The notes under the pieces were generated by a model. That model saw only the letters and a list, made by a program, of their open reading frames with translations, was not told the origin of the DNA and did no database searches. Position numbers and translations under genes: made by a program. Below are positions 11,782 through 23,184 of a stretch of 64,000 nt of DNA, piece by piece. Source of the stretch: Aurifilum marmelostoma (lineage: Eukaryota > Ascomycota > Sordariomycetes > Diaporthales > Cryphonectriaceae); assembly GCA_027559495.1 (NCBI GenBank), contig JAMXSV010000001.1, positions 682,001-746,000 on the forward strand, written 5' to 3'. How positions within the stretch are numbered: position 1 is the stretch's first letter; every line of letters begins with the position of its first letter.

Positions 11782-13025
11782 CATGTGCTGTGTGTCTTTG
11801 TACTGTAATAGTCACTGCTGAGCAGCAGGGTGAATTGGGTGGATTGGGATGTGAGCCTTCTTTTTGTGGCACCAGACCAGATTATGCATGCAGGCTGCAG
11901 TCTGTCTGTCAGTGGACGTTAACATTACATGACATGACATGGCATGCATAAGACAGCCTAGAAATGGGTTTTATGGAGATTATCAATGCAACCCTGCATT
12001 CATATACAGGCTCAGGTCTGGCTGACTGTTTGCACCGAACGTTCCGGTTGCATGTGGCAAGTTGAGTGGTACTATCAACGGGCCACCTATTGCAGGTGGT
12101 CAACTGTTAAATCAGGTTAATATGGTGGGGTAGGCAATTTACAGTAGGTTCCATAGTCCTGGCTGGCCTGGGCCGCCGTCGTCGTCGTCGTCGCCGTCGT
12201 CCATCTTTGTGCTGTTCAGCACTCAGCTTCTTCCACCTTCTCCAGTCCTGTTTAAGGGTGGTTAGATAACAAGACAGGGGTCGCCGACTCTTATTGCTAC
12301 TGATTTCTTTGCATGTTTCCTATGAAAAGTAGCTGCCAAGTTTCAGCACTGGTTTCTCTTCTAGAGGATATTCTGCAGTCTGCAGCAAGGGTTTATGGCT
12401 CTCGACAATCAACAACAACACGCATGATATTTCATACCCAGGAAGAAATGTGTTGTAGTGCTTTGTTTTTTGTGTGGTAGCCCTCTCCTATGATGTCTTC
12501 CTTGAGCAGTATTCACACAAGTGCATCTCATCTCGTGTGTAAGCTTTTGGGAATAGAGCCACCATACCATACTCTCTACCAGACACTCAGAACTTATCAT
12601 AACAAGGTCAGACTGCCAACTACCCTAGGGTAGACCAAAAACCCCTTTGGAAGAGGGTGGGCTTGAAGCGCCCAAGTGAGTGAGTGAGTAAGCACCTGCA
12701 ACCACAGATAGGCGCTGCTGCTGTTGCTGCACTGGATGATAAACAGAGAAGGCGGCTAATCCCATTTCTTATTAGCGTCTAGACCCCTCCAACGGCCCAC
12801 TTTTGGATTTTCTGCTGGTCGGGCAAAGCTGCCCTTGGAGTACAATTTTCCCCGCGCTATTCGCCCAACCCCTTCCTCGACCAAATCTGTCAGTTCTAGA
12901 ACGGTTTTCCCCTCCTTCGACTTCTTCTCTCACCGTCTAGAAATTTTTCCCATCCCTCCCACTCCTTGAGAAACACCCTCTTTCCTCCCCTTTCGTCAGA
13001 CACAAACCCCCTCCACACCGGCAAG
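11782..13025. other. Divergent SUR2 / TCTP intergenic region
   Basis: Presumed promoters of both genes. A (GTC)n-like trinucleotide repeat lies at about 12178-12200. The last 130 nt before the TCTP start are strongly C/T-rich, as is usual for highly expressed fungal genes. No further gene is seen. Confidence 0.5.
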
Positions 13026-13867
13026 ATGATTATCTTCAAGGACAAGATCACCGACGACGAGATGATCTCGGACTCGTACGACCTCAAGGAGATTGACGGA
13101 ATCGTCTACGAGGCCGACTGTGCCATGATCGAGGAGGGTGTCGGCGACATTGGTATGTTTCTCCTCTCTCCCTTGATGAATGGGCTGGTACCTCTCCGCA
13201 GGCTTGGGACAGACGAGAGAGCCATCTGCTGACGAGAGGGTGTCGCTCTTGATAACAGACATCGGTGCCAACGCCTCGGCTGAGGAGGCTGGTGATGACC
13301 TCGCCGACGAGAAGGTCAAGGTCAACAACGTTGTCGCATCTTTCCGTCTGGTCAGCACTCAGTTTGACAAGAAGGGCTTCCTGGGCTACCTCAAGGGTAC
13401 GAAAATAAACCATACAAGTTTTATACCACCTATCCGCTATCAACACATTTACCCCCCAAAAAGATTACCATCAGCCATTTCTTTGATAAAAAAAAAGTTG
13501 AAAATGGATCAAGATGAGAAAACTAACACATGAAATACCTACAGCCTACATGAAGGCCGTCAAGACCAAGCTCCAGGAGGAGGGCAAGTCCGAGGAGGAG
13601 GTTAAGGCTTTCGAGAGCGGCGCCCAGAAGTTCGTCAAGGACAAGCTGCTGCCCAACTTCAAGGACTTCGAGTTCTACACCGGCGAGTCCATGAACCCCG
13701 ATGGCATGGTTGCCCTCCTCAACTACCGGTATGCTCACACTTCCCTCTGCCCACATAACCTCGAATCCGACGCCATGAACATCCACTGACTTTCTTGTTC
13801 TAGTGAGGATGGTGTTACCCCCTTCTTCACCTTCTGGAAGCACGGTCTGAGCGAGATGAAGGTCTAA
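13026..13867 (+). CDS. TMA19: Translationally controlled tumour protein homologue
   Basis: Four exons (13026-13152, 13259-13396, 13545-13728, 13804-13867) give 170 residues, the normal TCTP length. Recognisable features are the start MIIFKDKITDDE, the GANASAEE segment and the C-terminal FFTFWKHGLSEMKV. Donors are GTATGT, GTACGA and GTATGC, and every acceptor ends in AG with matching phase. TCTP is a cytosolic, ribosome-associated protein linked to growth and stress, and in yeast is known as Tma19. The start ATG follows a pyrimidine-rich leader. The gene converges on the AIM3-like gene, with 350 bp between their stop codons. Confidence 0.97.
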
Positions 13868-14217
13868 AGGGATTGAGAGTCGAGCTTTCTACCCCCGCTG
13901 CCCTTCAACTCTGGTCCTGTGGTTTCTTCATTACCTCCAAAAAAGCCAAGGAGGAATCGACAATCAAGCGCTGCGCAACCTGATATTTGGAATACATGTT
14001 GTGCAAAAGAAAGGAAAAAGAGAAGAGAGAGAATATACCAGTGATGAACTCAGGATCATCTTGTCTTGTTGACACCCTAACCAAGTCATCTTTCAGAAGT
14101 GAAGATTGCCATGCTACCACAGCTAAGCTGGCCCCAACGCCTGTGCTATGCACCAAGTATGCTCAATGACTAGCTTTGTCTTGTAGAAATAAAGTCTGCA
14201 GCAGCAGCGCACTCTTA
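13868..14217. other. Convergent 3' region, TCTP / AIM3-like
   Basis: 350 bp between two stop codons facing each other. It must hold both 3' ends. No reading frame or structured element stands out. Confidence 0.6.
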
Positions 14218-15679
14218 CTAGAAGTTTGGCCGTGTCGACATTGGAATTGGCGGCGGCTCACCATCCCTCCCAGCAGTGCCACCAGCCCCAATGTCGGGCT
14301 TTTTCTTGGGTGGTGGAGGGGGAGGGGGTTTCTTCTTCCCTCCCAGCATGCCAGCCGCTGCTCCGATCGTGTTGAGATGCGACTGCGCTCCCGCCAAAGA
14401 TGCAGAACCACCACCACCGTGTCCTCCACCCTCAGCTGCTGCCCCGTCATGTCCAGTCCCGCTATTGCTGCCCAGGTACCCTCCGACCTTGCCAGACACC
14501 CCATACTTCTGATCCAGCCCGTTGGCCGTCTTGACGCCCGCAGCGACCTGTTCCCCATGTCTTTGGCGGAAATTGTTGGCCGTCGACGCCGCGCTCTTGG
14601 CGTCCGCGAGGGACACGGAGCTCGGGTCCTTCTTGAAATCAGACATGGTCCTCAGGGCGGCCTGCTTCTGCGCCCACGTGGTCCCCTGGCTAGGTGGTGG
14701 TGGTGCCGGGGACGGCGCGGACCCCGAAGTCGAAGCCCCAGCTCCTCCCACGCCAAACTTGCTGAACCGTGACTGTAGCTCGCCCATGCCGCCGGACGGC
14801 TTGTTTGCATTTCCGCCGGCCCCTCCTCCACCAACCCCGATGCCGAGCCCCGGCACCGACACCCCCGCGGTGCCGAGCCTGTTCACAGCGCCCTGGTTCA
14901 AGAATCCCGCCTGCTGCCGATCAGGCGGCGTGGAGATTCGCTGGGGCGGTGTCGGCGCTGCAGGAGACGCACTGTTGGACCGAGGGGGCAGTCTGGGCGG
15001 GAGACTTGGCGGTGGAGGTTTCGCTGCTGCTGCTGCTGCTGCTGCACCGCTGCTGCTACTGCTACTCACTGCCGTATAAGGTGGCGGCGGGGTAGCCCCA
15101 GGGCTCGAGCTGCCGCCGGCGCCGTCTCGTCTCCTCGGCGGCAGGGGCAGGTTTGCAGTGGAGAGGCCGGTCGTGTCGACGCGATAGGGCCTGGGCGGGG
15201 GCGGGGGCTCCTCTACCGCTGCGGCTTGTTGGGCGTTCTGGTGGCCATATTGATGTTGTTGGCCTTGCGCGCCTGGCGAGGCAGAGGAGGACAGCGGCGG
15301 TGGGGGGAGGATACCGCCGTCTACACGTTTGGGAGGAGGCGCAAAGGTCGATGGGTCGCGGAGCTGAGAGATGGGTGTCGCCTCGTGCTGCAGCCGAGGG
15401 TCCTCCTTCTTGCGTCCGAAGACGGCGCCCTATATAGAACGGGAACGAGGTTGATCAGAAAAATCTGGTTCATGTACGATCGAAAGAAGAAAAGAGGCTG
15501 TGGGCTTGGCTGTTGGTTGTGGCGGACGTACTACTTGGTTTCTGAGCCCTTCTTGACCCTGCAGGATTGGTGGATGGTAGTGGTGGTCAGCGGGACGGCG
15601 ACTGGAACAAGAGGGGTTGCGGTCTGCGTACCGAGTCTGAATGCCAGCCGTTCTTAGCGATGCCTTTGATTTTGTCCAT
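14218..15679 (-). CDS. Proline-rich AIM3-like protein
   Basis: The proposed model has exon 1 at 15679-15632 (MDKIKGIAKNGWHSDS), a 27-nt exon at 15558-15532 and a large exon at 15429-14218, 428 residues in all. The large exon begins GAVFGRKKEDPRL and soon shows ISQLRDPSTFAPPPKR, which resembles the AIM3 family of fungal proline-rich proteins that associate with cortical actin. A Pro/Gly/Ala-rich middle follows. A conserved-looking block then starts TTWAQKQAALRTMSDF and includes NNFRQRHGEQVAAG and QKYGVSGKVGGYLG, before a polyproline tail ending MSTRPNF. There are no membrane segments. The first in-frame ATG is 15679. The micro-exon is tentative, with donors GTACGC and GTACGT. Family assignment is from memory of motifs and is moderate. 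Confidence 0.6.
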
Positions 15680-16197
15680 TGTGTGGCTTCAAGGGCATCT
15701 TCCTCTCTCTTTCCACCGGAATAGGTTGCCAGGGAGAGGGATCTCAAGCAGGAAAAGGGGGTCCTTGTGTGTTGTATTTCATGTCCTGATCTAACGAAGA
15801 GTGCGCGATATCCTAATAGTGCACTCAGTACGCTGCTGGCGGGCTATCTACTGGGAAATGGGTGTGTGGACTCAGTGGTAGGCGTGACGTAAGGCCCCTG
15901 GGCCCTAATTGGACCCCTACCATAGCAAGTCTTCAGCGGCCGATCCAATGGTCAGGGGTGGTAAGGCTCGTCGGTCACTGGCCAGTTCAGGGCTGGATTA
16001 CAGCGAGTTGCCCTGGCACCCAACTATACTCCCTGAAAGCCCGCCTGCTACGGTATTGAATTTTGGCTTTCCAAACATCCCCTCCCGTAGGGCTCGGACC
16101 GCGACTAAGACGCGTCTCGTCCTGTCCGGTCAATCCAGACTCTCCTCATCTATCTGCACCGCATGTTTCGCCCAATTCTTCTTCGTTGCTTCTCAAG
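15680..16197. promoter_or_regulatory. Shared divergent promoter, AIM3-like / Mis14
   Basis: Only 518 bp separate the two divergent start codons, so both promoters must lie here. A CRE/ATF-like TGACGTAA is at 15885-15892. The region is otherwise unremarkable and contains no tRNA or additional gene. Confidence 0.5.
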
Positions 16198-17540
16198 ATG
16201 ACTGCAGCAGATAACGACACAGAGCTCCTGACGGAACACTTTGGCTATCCTCCAGTCGTGAGTATAGATAGATTTTAGACCTTTTTTTGCCCGCGAAAAG
16301 AGAGGCTAAGCCTTGCGTGCACTTGCAGTCCCTCATCGACGAGATCATCAACAGCATCAACATCCTCGCCGATAAAGCCCTGACCAGCGTCGAGACCGGC
16401 CTCCTCAACGCCCCACCCGCCTCTCTCGGCTTCGGCAGAGCCAACGACCCCTCCAAGACCACCGGCAACGCAAATTCCAGGTCAAAACGCAAGCGCAAAC
16501 AGCCCGAGCCGCCGCCCGCCGACGACGATGCGGAACCCCTCACCCCAGCGCAGATCGAGGAGCAGGCCCGCGCCGAGATCGCCGCAGGCACCCACCAGCT
16601 CGAGACTCTGCTGTGCACCTCCATCGATCGCAACTTTGACAAGTTTGAGCTCTACGTCATGCGCAACATCCTGTGCGTGCGGCCCGAGGACCGCGACTGG
16701 ATCCGCCTGGGACACTACGAGGGCTTGAACTTTGACAACCTTCCTGCGTCTGTCCTCCTACCGAAAAAGACGGGCGGCGACGGCGACCAGGATGAGAGGA
16801 TGACGGACGCCGATAGTGCTGCAGTAGCCGGACAGCAGGAGGACGACGACAACAATCCCGACACACCCACCATCGCCTCCGTCGAGAGGCTGCGGAGGCG
16901 CCTGCAGGCAAGCCAGAGGCTCAACACGATGCTCACGGCCGAGAGGGCAAGGAACGACGCGCTGCTGCGGGAGCTGCGCGCCGTCGCGGGCCGCAGCAGC
17001 AATACCGCAGATGCCGCCACCGCGAAGGGCGACGAGCCAGAGCCAGAGCCCGCCCTCGCGTTCCTGCACAACAAGGGCGACCTGGCGCAGGCCGATGCCG
17101 CGACGCCGCTGACCACCACCACGGCATTCGCGCTGAGCCAGATGCAGGCCCTGCGGGCGCTATCGGCGAGCCTGTCGGGTCTCATGCCGGATCTCAAGGG
17201 CGCAGCTGCTGGGTCGGGCGAGGTTGATGATGGTGGTGCTGCCGCCATGGGTGCGGGTGACGCAGCGAGGAGGACGTGGCGCAAGGAGAGAGTCGAGTAC
17301 GTCGAGGGCGCGGCGAGGAGGCACCTCGAGTCCGTCAGGGGCCTCGAGCTGGGGCGTAACGGCGAGGTGAGGGACGGTGAGTGGCAGGGTGAGGGCGCCA
17401 GGTTAGGGGCCGGAGAGGTCGGGGCGCTGGAGGGCGTTGTGCAAATGCTGGGCAGTCAAGAAGGCCAGGGAAGGGGTGATGGTGATGAGGAGATGGGAGA
17501 GGATGAGGATGAGGACGATGAGAATGATGGCGTGGAGTAG
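16198..17540 (+). CDS. mis14: Kinetochore protein Mis14/Nsl1 (MIND/Mis12 complex)
   Basis: Two exons (16198-16257 and 16329-17540) give 423 residues. The intron donor is GTGAGT and the acceptor TTGCAG, phase 0. The N-terminal third carries the Mis14 signature: SLIDEIINSINILADKAL directly after the splice, then TSIDRNFDKFELYVMRNIL and DRDWIRLGHYEGLNF. Mis14/Nsl1 is a subunit of the four-protein complex linking centromeric chromatin to Ndc80. After about residue 200 come a coiled-coil-prone segment (ERLRRRLQASQRLNTML) and an Ala/Gly-rich, then strongly acidic tail ending DENDGVE. The protein is longer than the yeast relatives I know. It converges on the PPR gene. Confidence 0.9.
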
Positions 17541-17942
17541 AGGGTCTCAGCTGGGAGGGCCTGGGAAGACCCTTCATTTTGGGCTCAGTAGGGCACAGCG
17601 CTGAGGATACATGACAGGGCTGGAGCTGAAAACCCATCAACCCATCTTCAGACGTACGAGAGGGCTTCCGACGCGAGCACAAGACTGGGCGAAGGTTGCT
17701 CTACGATTTTGGCGCAGGAAGAAGGCGTTTTGGTGCAATTCAGTAGGATCGGGACGGGCTGGGCCGGCTGGACGAGGATGATTATCGAGATACCTCCTGG
17801 ACTATGCAATGTGTCATCATCAGTTCTATATCGTTCAATCTGTATGAATGTCTATATTGTCCTTGGCTTTTCACTCTTGTTCTGTCCCTTTCTTTATGTA
17901 CATGAACCACAGAATCCGCCGGCCTCAGAACCCACTCTCAGC
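17541..17942. other. Convergent 3' region, Mis14 / PPR gene
   Basis: 402 bp between facing stop codons. No additional gene or repeat is seen. Confidence 0.6.
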
Positions 17943-20718
17943 CTATGGCATCTGTCCAGGTGTCCCTGGCGCTTGAAGTTTGAGCTGTTCCCATTCCGCC
18001 CTGGACAACAACCCGCAATCGAGCGCAACAGCCCAGAAACCATGCCTCCAGTATCTGCTCCTAGATCTCTCCGGAGCGTGAGGCAGCCCCGCACCAAACA
18101 ATTCAACTGCCCCAGGCGTTTTCGGCATAGTATGCGCGTGCGCGTTCATACGGTGTAGCCGCACATGGTCCACTACGCGCTTGGCCTCGATCATCATCTT
18201 TGCGCGCACGAGGCATCTCAAGAGGTCCTCGAGCGCCTCCAGGGTGATGGCCGAGCCGGAGAGGCTGCTGACCTGCTCGAACAGGCCGAAAGCTCGGCCG
18301 AGGTCGCCTGCGAGGGCGTAGCCCCGGATGACACGCTCCCAAAAGACCTTGTCCAACCTGCGGCCGCTTTCCAGAAAGACACATCGGTCGCTGTCGAAGC
18401 CGCATTCGGCGAGGAGCTTGTGGATCTCGCCCAGAGCCGGCGGCGTGCGCGAGAAGTAGTGGTCGAGTAGTATGGTGTACATGTGCGGGCTCGGCCGCAG
18501 GCCCTTGCTCCGGATGTGGCTATAGATGGCACCCACGGCGCCCTCGGTGTGATGATAGCTCTGGTCGCTGTCGCGGATAACCAGATGCATGATGCGCGCA
18601 AAGGTCTCCATGTTGGCCTTGACGCCCTCGGCATCCATTGTCTGGAGGAGCGTCTCCACCCTCTTGCGCTGCTCGTCGGGGCTGGTGTCCTTGATATTGC
18701 TGACCATCCCGTCGAGGAGAATCGTCCAGGTCGCGCTGTCGGGCTGGACTTTCTGTTGGTACATCATCTTCAGAAGGCCATCGATCTGGGGTACGTCGCC
18801 GTTCCGCACAAGCGGACCAAGAAGGGTGTTGTAGGTAATAACATCCGGCTCAACACCGTTGTCGGATGCCCAGGCGAGGACTTTCTTGGCGGCCGACATT
18901 GCGTTGAGGCGGATCAGACCGGCGACTGCGGCGTTGACGGAATCGATCTGCAGAGGAACACCGCCTGGCTGTGTGGATTGGCGCAACATGTCACTTAACG
19001 CCCGTAAACCTGCCTCGGGTTGACGACAGTCCATGAGCCCCACGACTCTAGCCTTCCAGACCGTGCTGTCGAGCTTCAGACCGGACGCCACGAGTCTCCT
19101 CCAGACATTTTCCAGGCCACTTGGATTTCTGGCTCTCCTGCAGCCCTCGATCATGCAGGTCCACGTTTTCAGCGTGGGAACAATGCCAGCGCGCTCCATC
19201 GTGTTCCAGACGTCAACAGCCCGCTGTGGCCGCTTGAGAGCAGTGAAGGCCATGATAAAGGCGTCCAACAGGCCGTCATGCGTGGTCGTGATACCGCCTT
19301 TGCCATACTGATTCCAGTAGTTGGTCCATGCAGTCTCGACTGCCATCACATCACCGAGAGCAAGAGCATCTGTGATCTGGCCCTGGAACCCAGCAACGGT
19401 GGTATGAGCTTTTGGCGTCGGGGTTCGTGGTCCAGCAGCATTGGGTGATATCCCTGCGTTCACAGGCCGCAACGGCCTGGGGCTCTGCCGCGCGCGAAGC
19501 TGTGATATGAGGCCGTCCCAGCGTTTCACAACATACAGCATGACACTGGGATGAGGCTCCAGCATTGAGTACATGGGAGCTCGTCGAAAGTCGACAGCAG
19601 CCAGGATGTGGCCGATTGGAGTCAGGAGTGGCTCTGCCTTGCGGCGGGCATCGGCGGTCGTGTGCTCGGGGTCCATGAGGAGTACGAACGTGGAGAGGGC
19701 CACCGCGGGCACCTGTCTGTGCTGCGCGGCGAAATTGGAGAAGAGCATGCTCAAGGCGCCCAACACATCGCCATTCCCGGCACAGTTACGGAGGCGGATC
19801 TCGTTAATGTCTGGCAGACGAAACTGGACCTCGGCAGATGTCTGCAGGTCCGACTCGTTGGCGGGCAGACGATGGCGGTGGAAGATGATCCACGACTCAA
19901 CAAGGTCATCCAGCAGTTCCGCCTTCCGCGCCATGGCTCTTGCATATGCCTCGGCGTTGGGATAGTCCCTCCTGGCGGGACTCCTGGAGATGATATCCTT
20001 AATCAAGCCCATAGTCAAGTCGGTCCATTTTGCCGGGCTGAGGGAGTCCATATCGTGAAAGAGCTGAGTAATTCGGGCTACCGACGGCAGCCTCTGGTTG
20101 TCTATATCAGCCAACTTGGCGGCGGCGACTTTGGTCATCAGGTATGTGCCTCTCTGCTTGACCAGGCGGGGTCTCCCTCCAGACAAGACCTTGGGCCACA
20201 CATTGGTCAGGGAAGAAATCGAGGCATGCCTCGATACTTTCCTCCTTCATCATCGGCCGCAGCCGGGACAGGTCATTGAGGAACTCCACAGTAGCAGGGG
20301 ACAAATCTTTCGGGGCCTCACTGGCGGCCTCCTCCTGCTCGCCCTGTTCCTCAACGACCTTTTTGAATATGTCCAGCGATTCTTCTTTGTTTGGGGGGGC
20401 CATGGCCTTCTTGAAGGGAAGACTCGATGGCATTCGTCTGGCCAATCGGTGGCCCTGTGGTCTCGAAGTGCGCCATTTTTTTGTCCCCTCATGGCTTCGT
20501 GTGCCTTGCTGCCCGTCGATGTTCAGACCTTCGATCGAGGGGATGAAGTCGTTGCTACCGTTGTCTAGGACTACTTCTGTCCTGGGCGTACCGTTCGATG
20601 CCGACCGGAACTGCAGCCCTGCCTGCCACTGCGGTATCCGACAGGCCTGGGCGCGCTGCTGAGCAGCTGCGAGAAGCTGCCTGCGACACGACGAGCATAT
20701 CACCTGTGTCGTCTGCAT
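17943..20718 (-). CDS. Pentatricopeptide-repeat protein with apparent frameshift
   Basis: The ATG at 20718 opens a frame beginning MQTTQVICSSCRRQLLAAAQ, with several Arg and no early acids, a plausible mitochondrial presequence. Around 20201-20210 this frame (CLDFFPDQ...) gives way to a second frame (NVWPKVLSGGRPRLVK...) that runs 750 codons to 17943. The second frame has no ATG near its left end, only GTG, so this is one gene, not two. PPR-like helical pairs include GVEPDVITYNTLLGPLVRNG, KVQPDSATWTILLDG and GLRPSPHMYTILLDH. Such proteins bind organellar RNA and act in its processing or translation. Total coding potential is about 930 residues. Either a one-base insertion (sequencing or true mutation) or an unrecognised short intron explains the break. 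The target RNA is unknown. Confidence 0.8.
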
Positions 20719-21398
20719 GGCGTCCGAATCGCCGGGTAGAGGACCACCGCGCGGCTGAGCCCATGTAGGTCTGCAGGGTTTTTACCACATGAACCTGGAG
20801 TGGGACAGCGCGCCAAGGTAGCCAGCCTTGTGCACCAGCGTCTGGGGAGGGAGGCGATGGATGGCGAGGTTGCGTTATGCAGAATACAGCTCACAGCAAG
20901 ACATGTATTGGAAGGCGGAGGAGGCTCAGGGTTCGCGACTGCCTCTCAGTAGAAATTCTGGGTCAAGGGTCCCTGCCCTTTCTGATTTCACACTACTCTA
21001 GTAAGTAGTGCGAACGCTCGCAGCCGACCTCGGTCCCGGTGGATCGACTCTAACCGACGTCACACTTTGCTGCATAAGTATTATGAGAAGCTTCACTTTG
21101 TACTGGCAGCTTGTTGTTCTCACCTACGAATTATTATTCATATATATTGATTTACAATTTACTCGTTCTACTCCTGTATTTCTTGTACATAAGATTAGAC
21201 AATATTCCTGCCAGGTACATCAACAACCCTGCTGTATCTTTTCTGAACAGGATCGGAGCATAAAGCGGGGCTGCTGCTTCGGCCAAGTCTCACCCTGTCC
21301 TGGTCTTGTTGTTTACTATGCCCATGTCTCGTCACCTCCTGTCCTGAGCTAGCAGTCGACTGAAGGCTATCCCGCTGCATCGTTTCAAGATCAACAGC
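20719..21398. promoter_or_regulatory. Divergent promoter, PPR gene / acid phosphatase
   Basis: 680 bp between divergent start codons. A moderately AT-rich patch lies at about 21120-21200. No specific factor site is claimed and no further gene is seen. Confidence 0.4.
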
Positions 21399-23184
21399 AT
21401 GACAACACTCCAGCCTCGCAAGCCCTACACGGACGAGGAGCTGCGGCAGCTCTACCCTTCCGGACTCCGGCTCCAACAGGTGCAGGTCCTCCTCCGCCAT
21501 GGCGAGCGCACTCCAGTCTCGCCACGATTCCAGAATGCTGGCCTCAAGCCCTTTTGGCCCTACTGCACAGCTGTGCGCCACATGAGAGATGCTGTGCTCG
21601 AGCGGGGGAAGGACGGCAACGGGCAGGTTTTCTCAACGCTGGAGTGGAAGCGTCGTCTCGAGACCTTTGGCCCTAACGATGCACCTATTATTGCCACCGG
21701 ACCTGGGGGTGAATTGGATAGCGTGTGTGATATGGGTGAGCTCCAGAACATTCCCTTATCCCACATCTTCTCATGCCAGAAGACAAGACATGTTGACCGG
21801 CTTGCAATGTAGGCATGCTCACGGACAAGGGGCGTCTTACGACCCTCGAGCTGGGCGAGCGCCTGCGCACACTCTACGTCGACAGGCTTGGGTTTCTGCC
21901 CAAGACAATCGACTCAGCCAACTTCATCTACCTGCGCGCCACACCTGTCCCTCGCGCGCTGCAGTCCCTCCAGCAGACCTTCACAGGCCTGTACCCAACA
22001 CACACCCGCGCCGCCGACTTCCCACCACCTACCATCCTGGCCCGGCCCCTGAGTGATGAGACGCTGTTGCCCAACGATAGCTCCTGTCGCCGCTTCGCCG
22101 TCCTCTCGCAGGCCTTTGGTCAGAGGACTGCTGATCGGTGGAATCCAACCGAGGAGATGGCCTATCTCACCAAGATCTACGGCAAATGGATGCCTGAGGG
22201 CAGCCCAAAGGTCGCTGTGGACGGCAAACCACGCCTGTCTGGAATCATGGACACCGTCAACTCCACAGATGCTCATGGCCCAGACACTCGGTTGCCCAAG
22301 GAGTTCTATGATCCTAAAGCCCGCCGCATCATCGAGAGGATCGGCGTCGAGGAGTGGTTCAGCGGGTACAAGGAGTCTCAGGAATACCGGAAGCTGGGCG
22401 TCGGCGGGCTGTTGGGAGACATCACCGCGCGGATGGTCGGCAGTGTGGAGCAGAGTCCTGCAGACGGCGAGTATGAGCTCATGCGCAAGTCTGGCCAGGG
22501 CCACCACGCTGTAAAATTCGGCCTGAGTGGCTGTCACGATACCACCTTGGCCGCGTGTCTGCACAGCGTGGGCGCTTTTCCGGGTGACCGGTGGCCTCCA
22601 TTCACAAGCCACATCGCCTTTGAGCTCTTCCAGGACGCCAGTGGCTCCACGGCGACGCGCGAGACCGGAGCTACCAGGACTGCTGGTGCTGCCTCGGCTT
22701 CATCCTCTGCCACCAGCTGGCTGAGCTCTCTCTTCTCTTTTCGGTCGCCAGCTGGACAGCCGCCACCAGGGATCGGTCGAAAACCCACCGACGAGCTGAC
22801 CGAGGCCGAGAAGAGTAAATTGGACGGCTTTTATGTCCGTATTCGATACAATGACGAGGTGGTCAAGATTCCTGGCTGTAAACCACAGGGCAAGCACTTT
22901 GATGGAGACGAGAGCTTTTGCACATTGGTATGATTGACAATCCGCTGCACCAGCCGTTGCCCTCCCTTTCTTCTTCTTCTTCTTCTTCTTCTTCTTCTTC
23001 TTCTTCTTCTTCTTCTTCTGCTTCTGCTTCTGCTTCTTCTTCGTCCTTCAAATTACTGACTCCACAACAGGCTGCGTTCAAAACGATCGTTGACAAGTTC
23101 ACGCCCAAGGACTGGAAGGAGGAGTGCAAGAAAGGCAGAGATCAGCCTGCTTTCCCAGTCCGCGAGGAGCCTGCTGGATACTAG
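21399..23184 (+). CDS. Histidine acid phosphatase family protein
   Basis: Three exons (21399-21735, 21813-22927, 23071-23184) give 521 residues. The catalytic RHGERTP is at 33-39 and the proton-donor HD pair lies in GLSGCHDTTLA (His354-Asp355). Both are diagnostic of branch-2 histidine phosphatases. No signal peptide is apparent, since the N-terminus MTTLQPRKPYTDEEL is hydrophilic, so the protein is probably intracellular and not a secreted phytase. The substrate cannot be read from sequence. Donors are GTGAGC and GTATGA. Intron 2 is dominated by a TTC repeat, and its retention would add one Val and a stop directly after exon 2, removing the last 37 residues. The gene is divergent from the PPR gene and convergent with Vma22. 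Confidence 0.9.
22972..23042 (+). repeat. TTC/TGC trinucleotide repeat inside an intron
   Basis: Roughly 20 TTC units with three TGC interruptions fill about half of the 143-nt second intron of the acid phosphatase gene. The repeat is pyrimidine-rich on the sense strand and lies between the donor at 22928 and the acceptor at 23070. Confidence 0.9.

Noticed and set aside
20198..20245. 48-nt intron (GTATCG donor, CTGAC branch, CCCAAG acceptor) as the cause of the PPR frame change
   Set aside because: Its length is a multiple of three, so removing it does not move from the first frame to the second.
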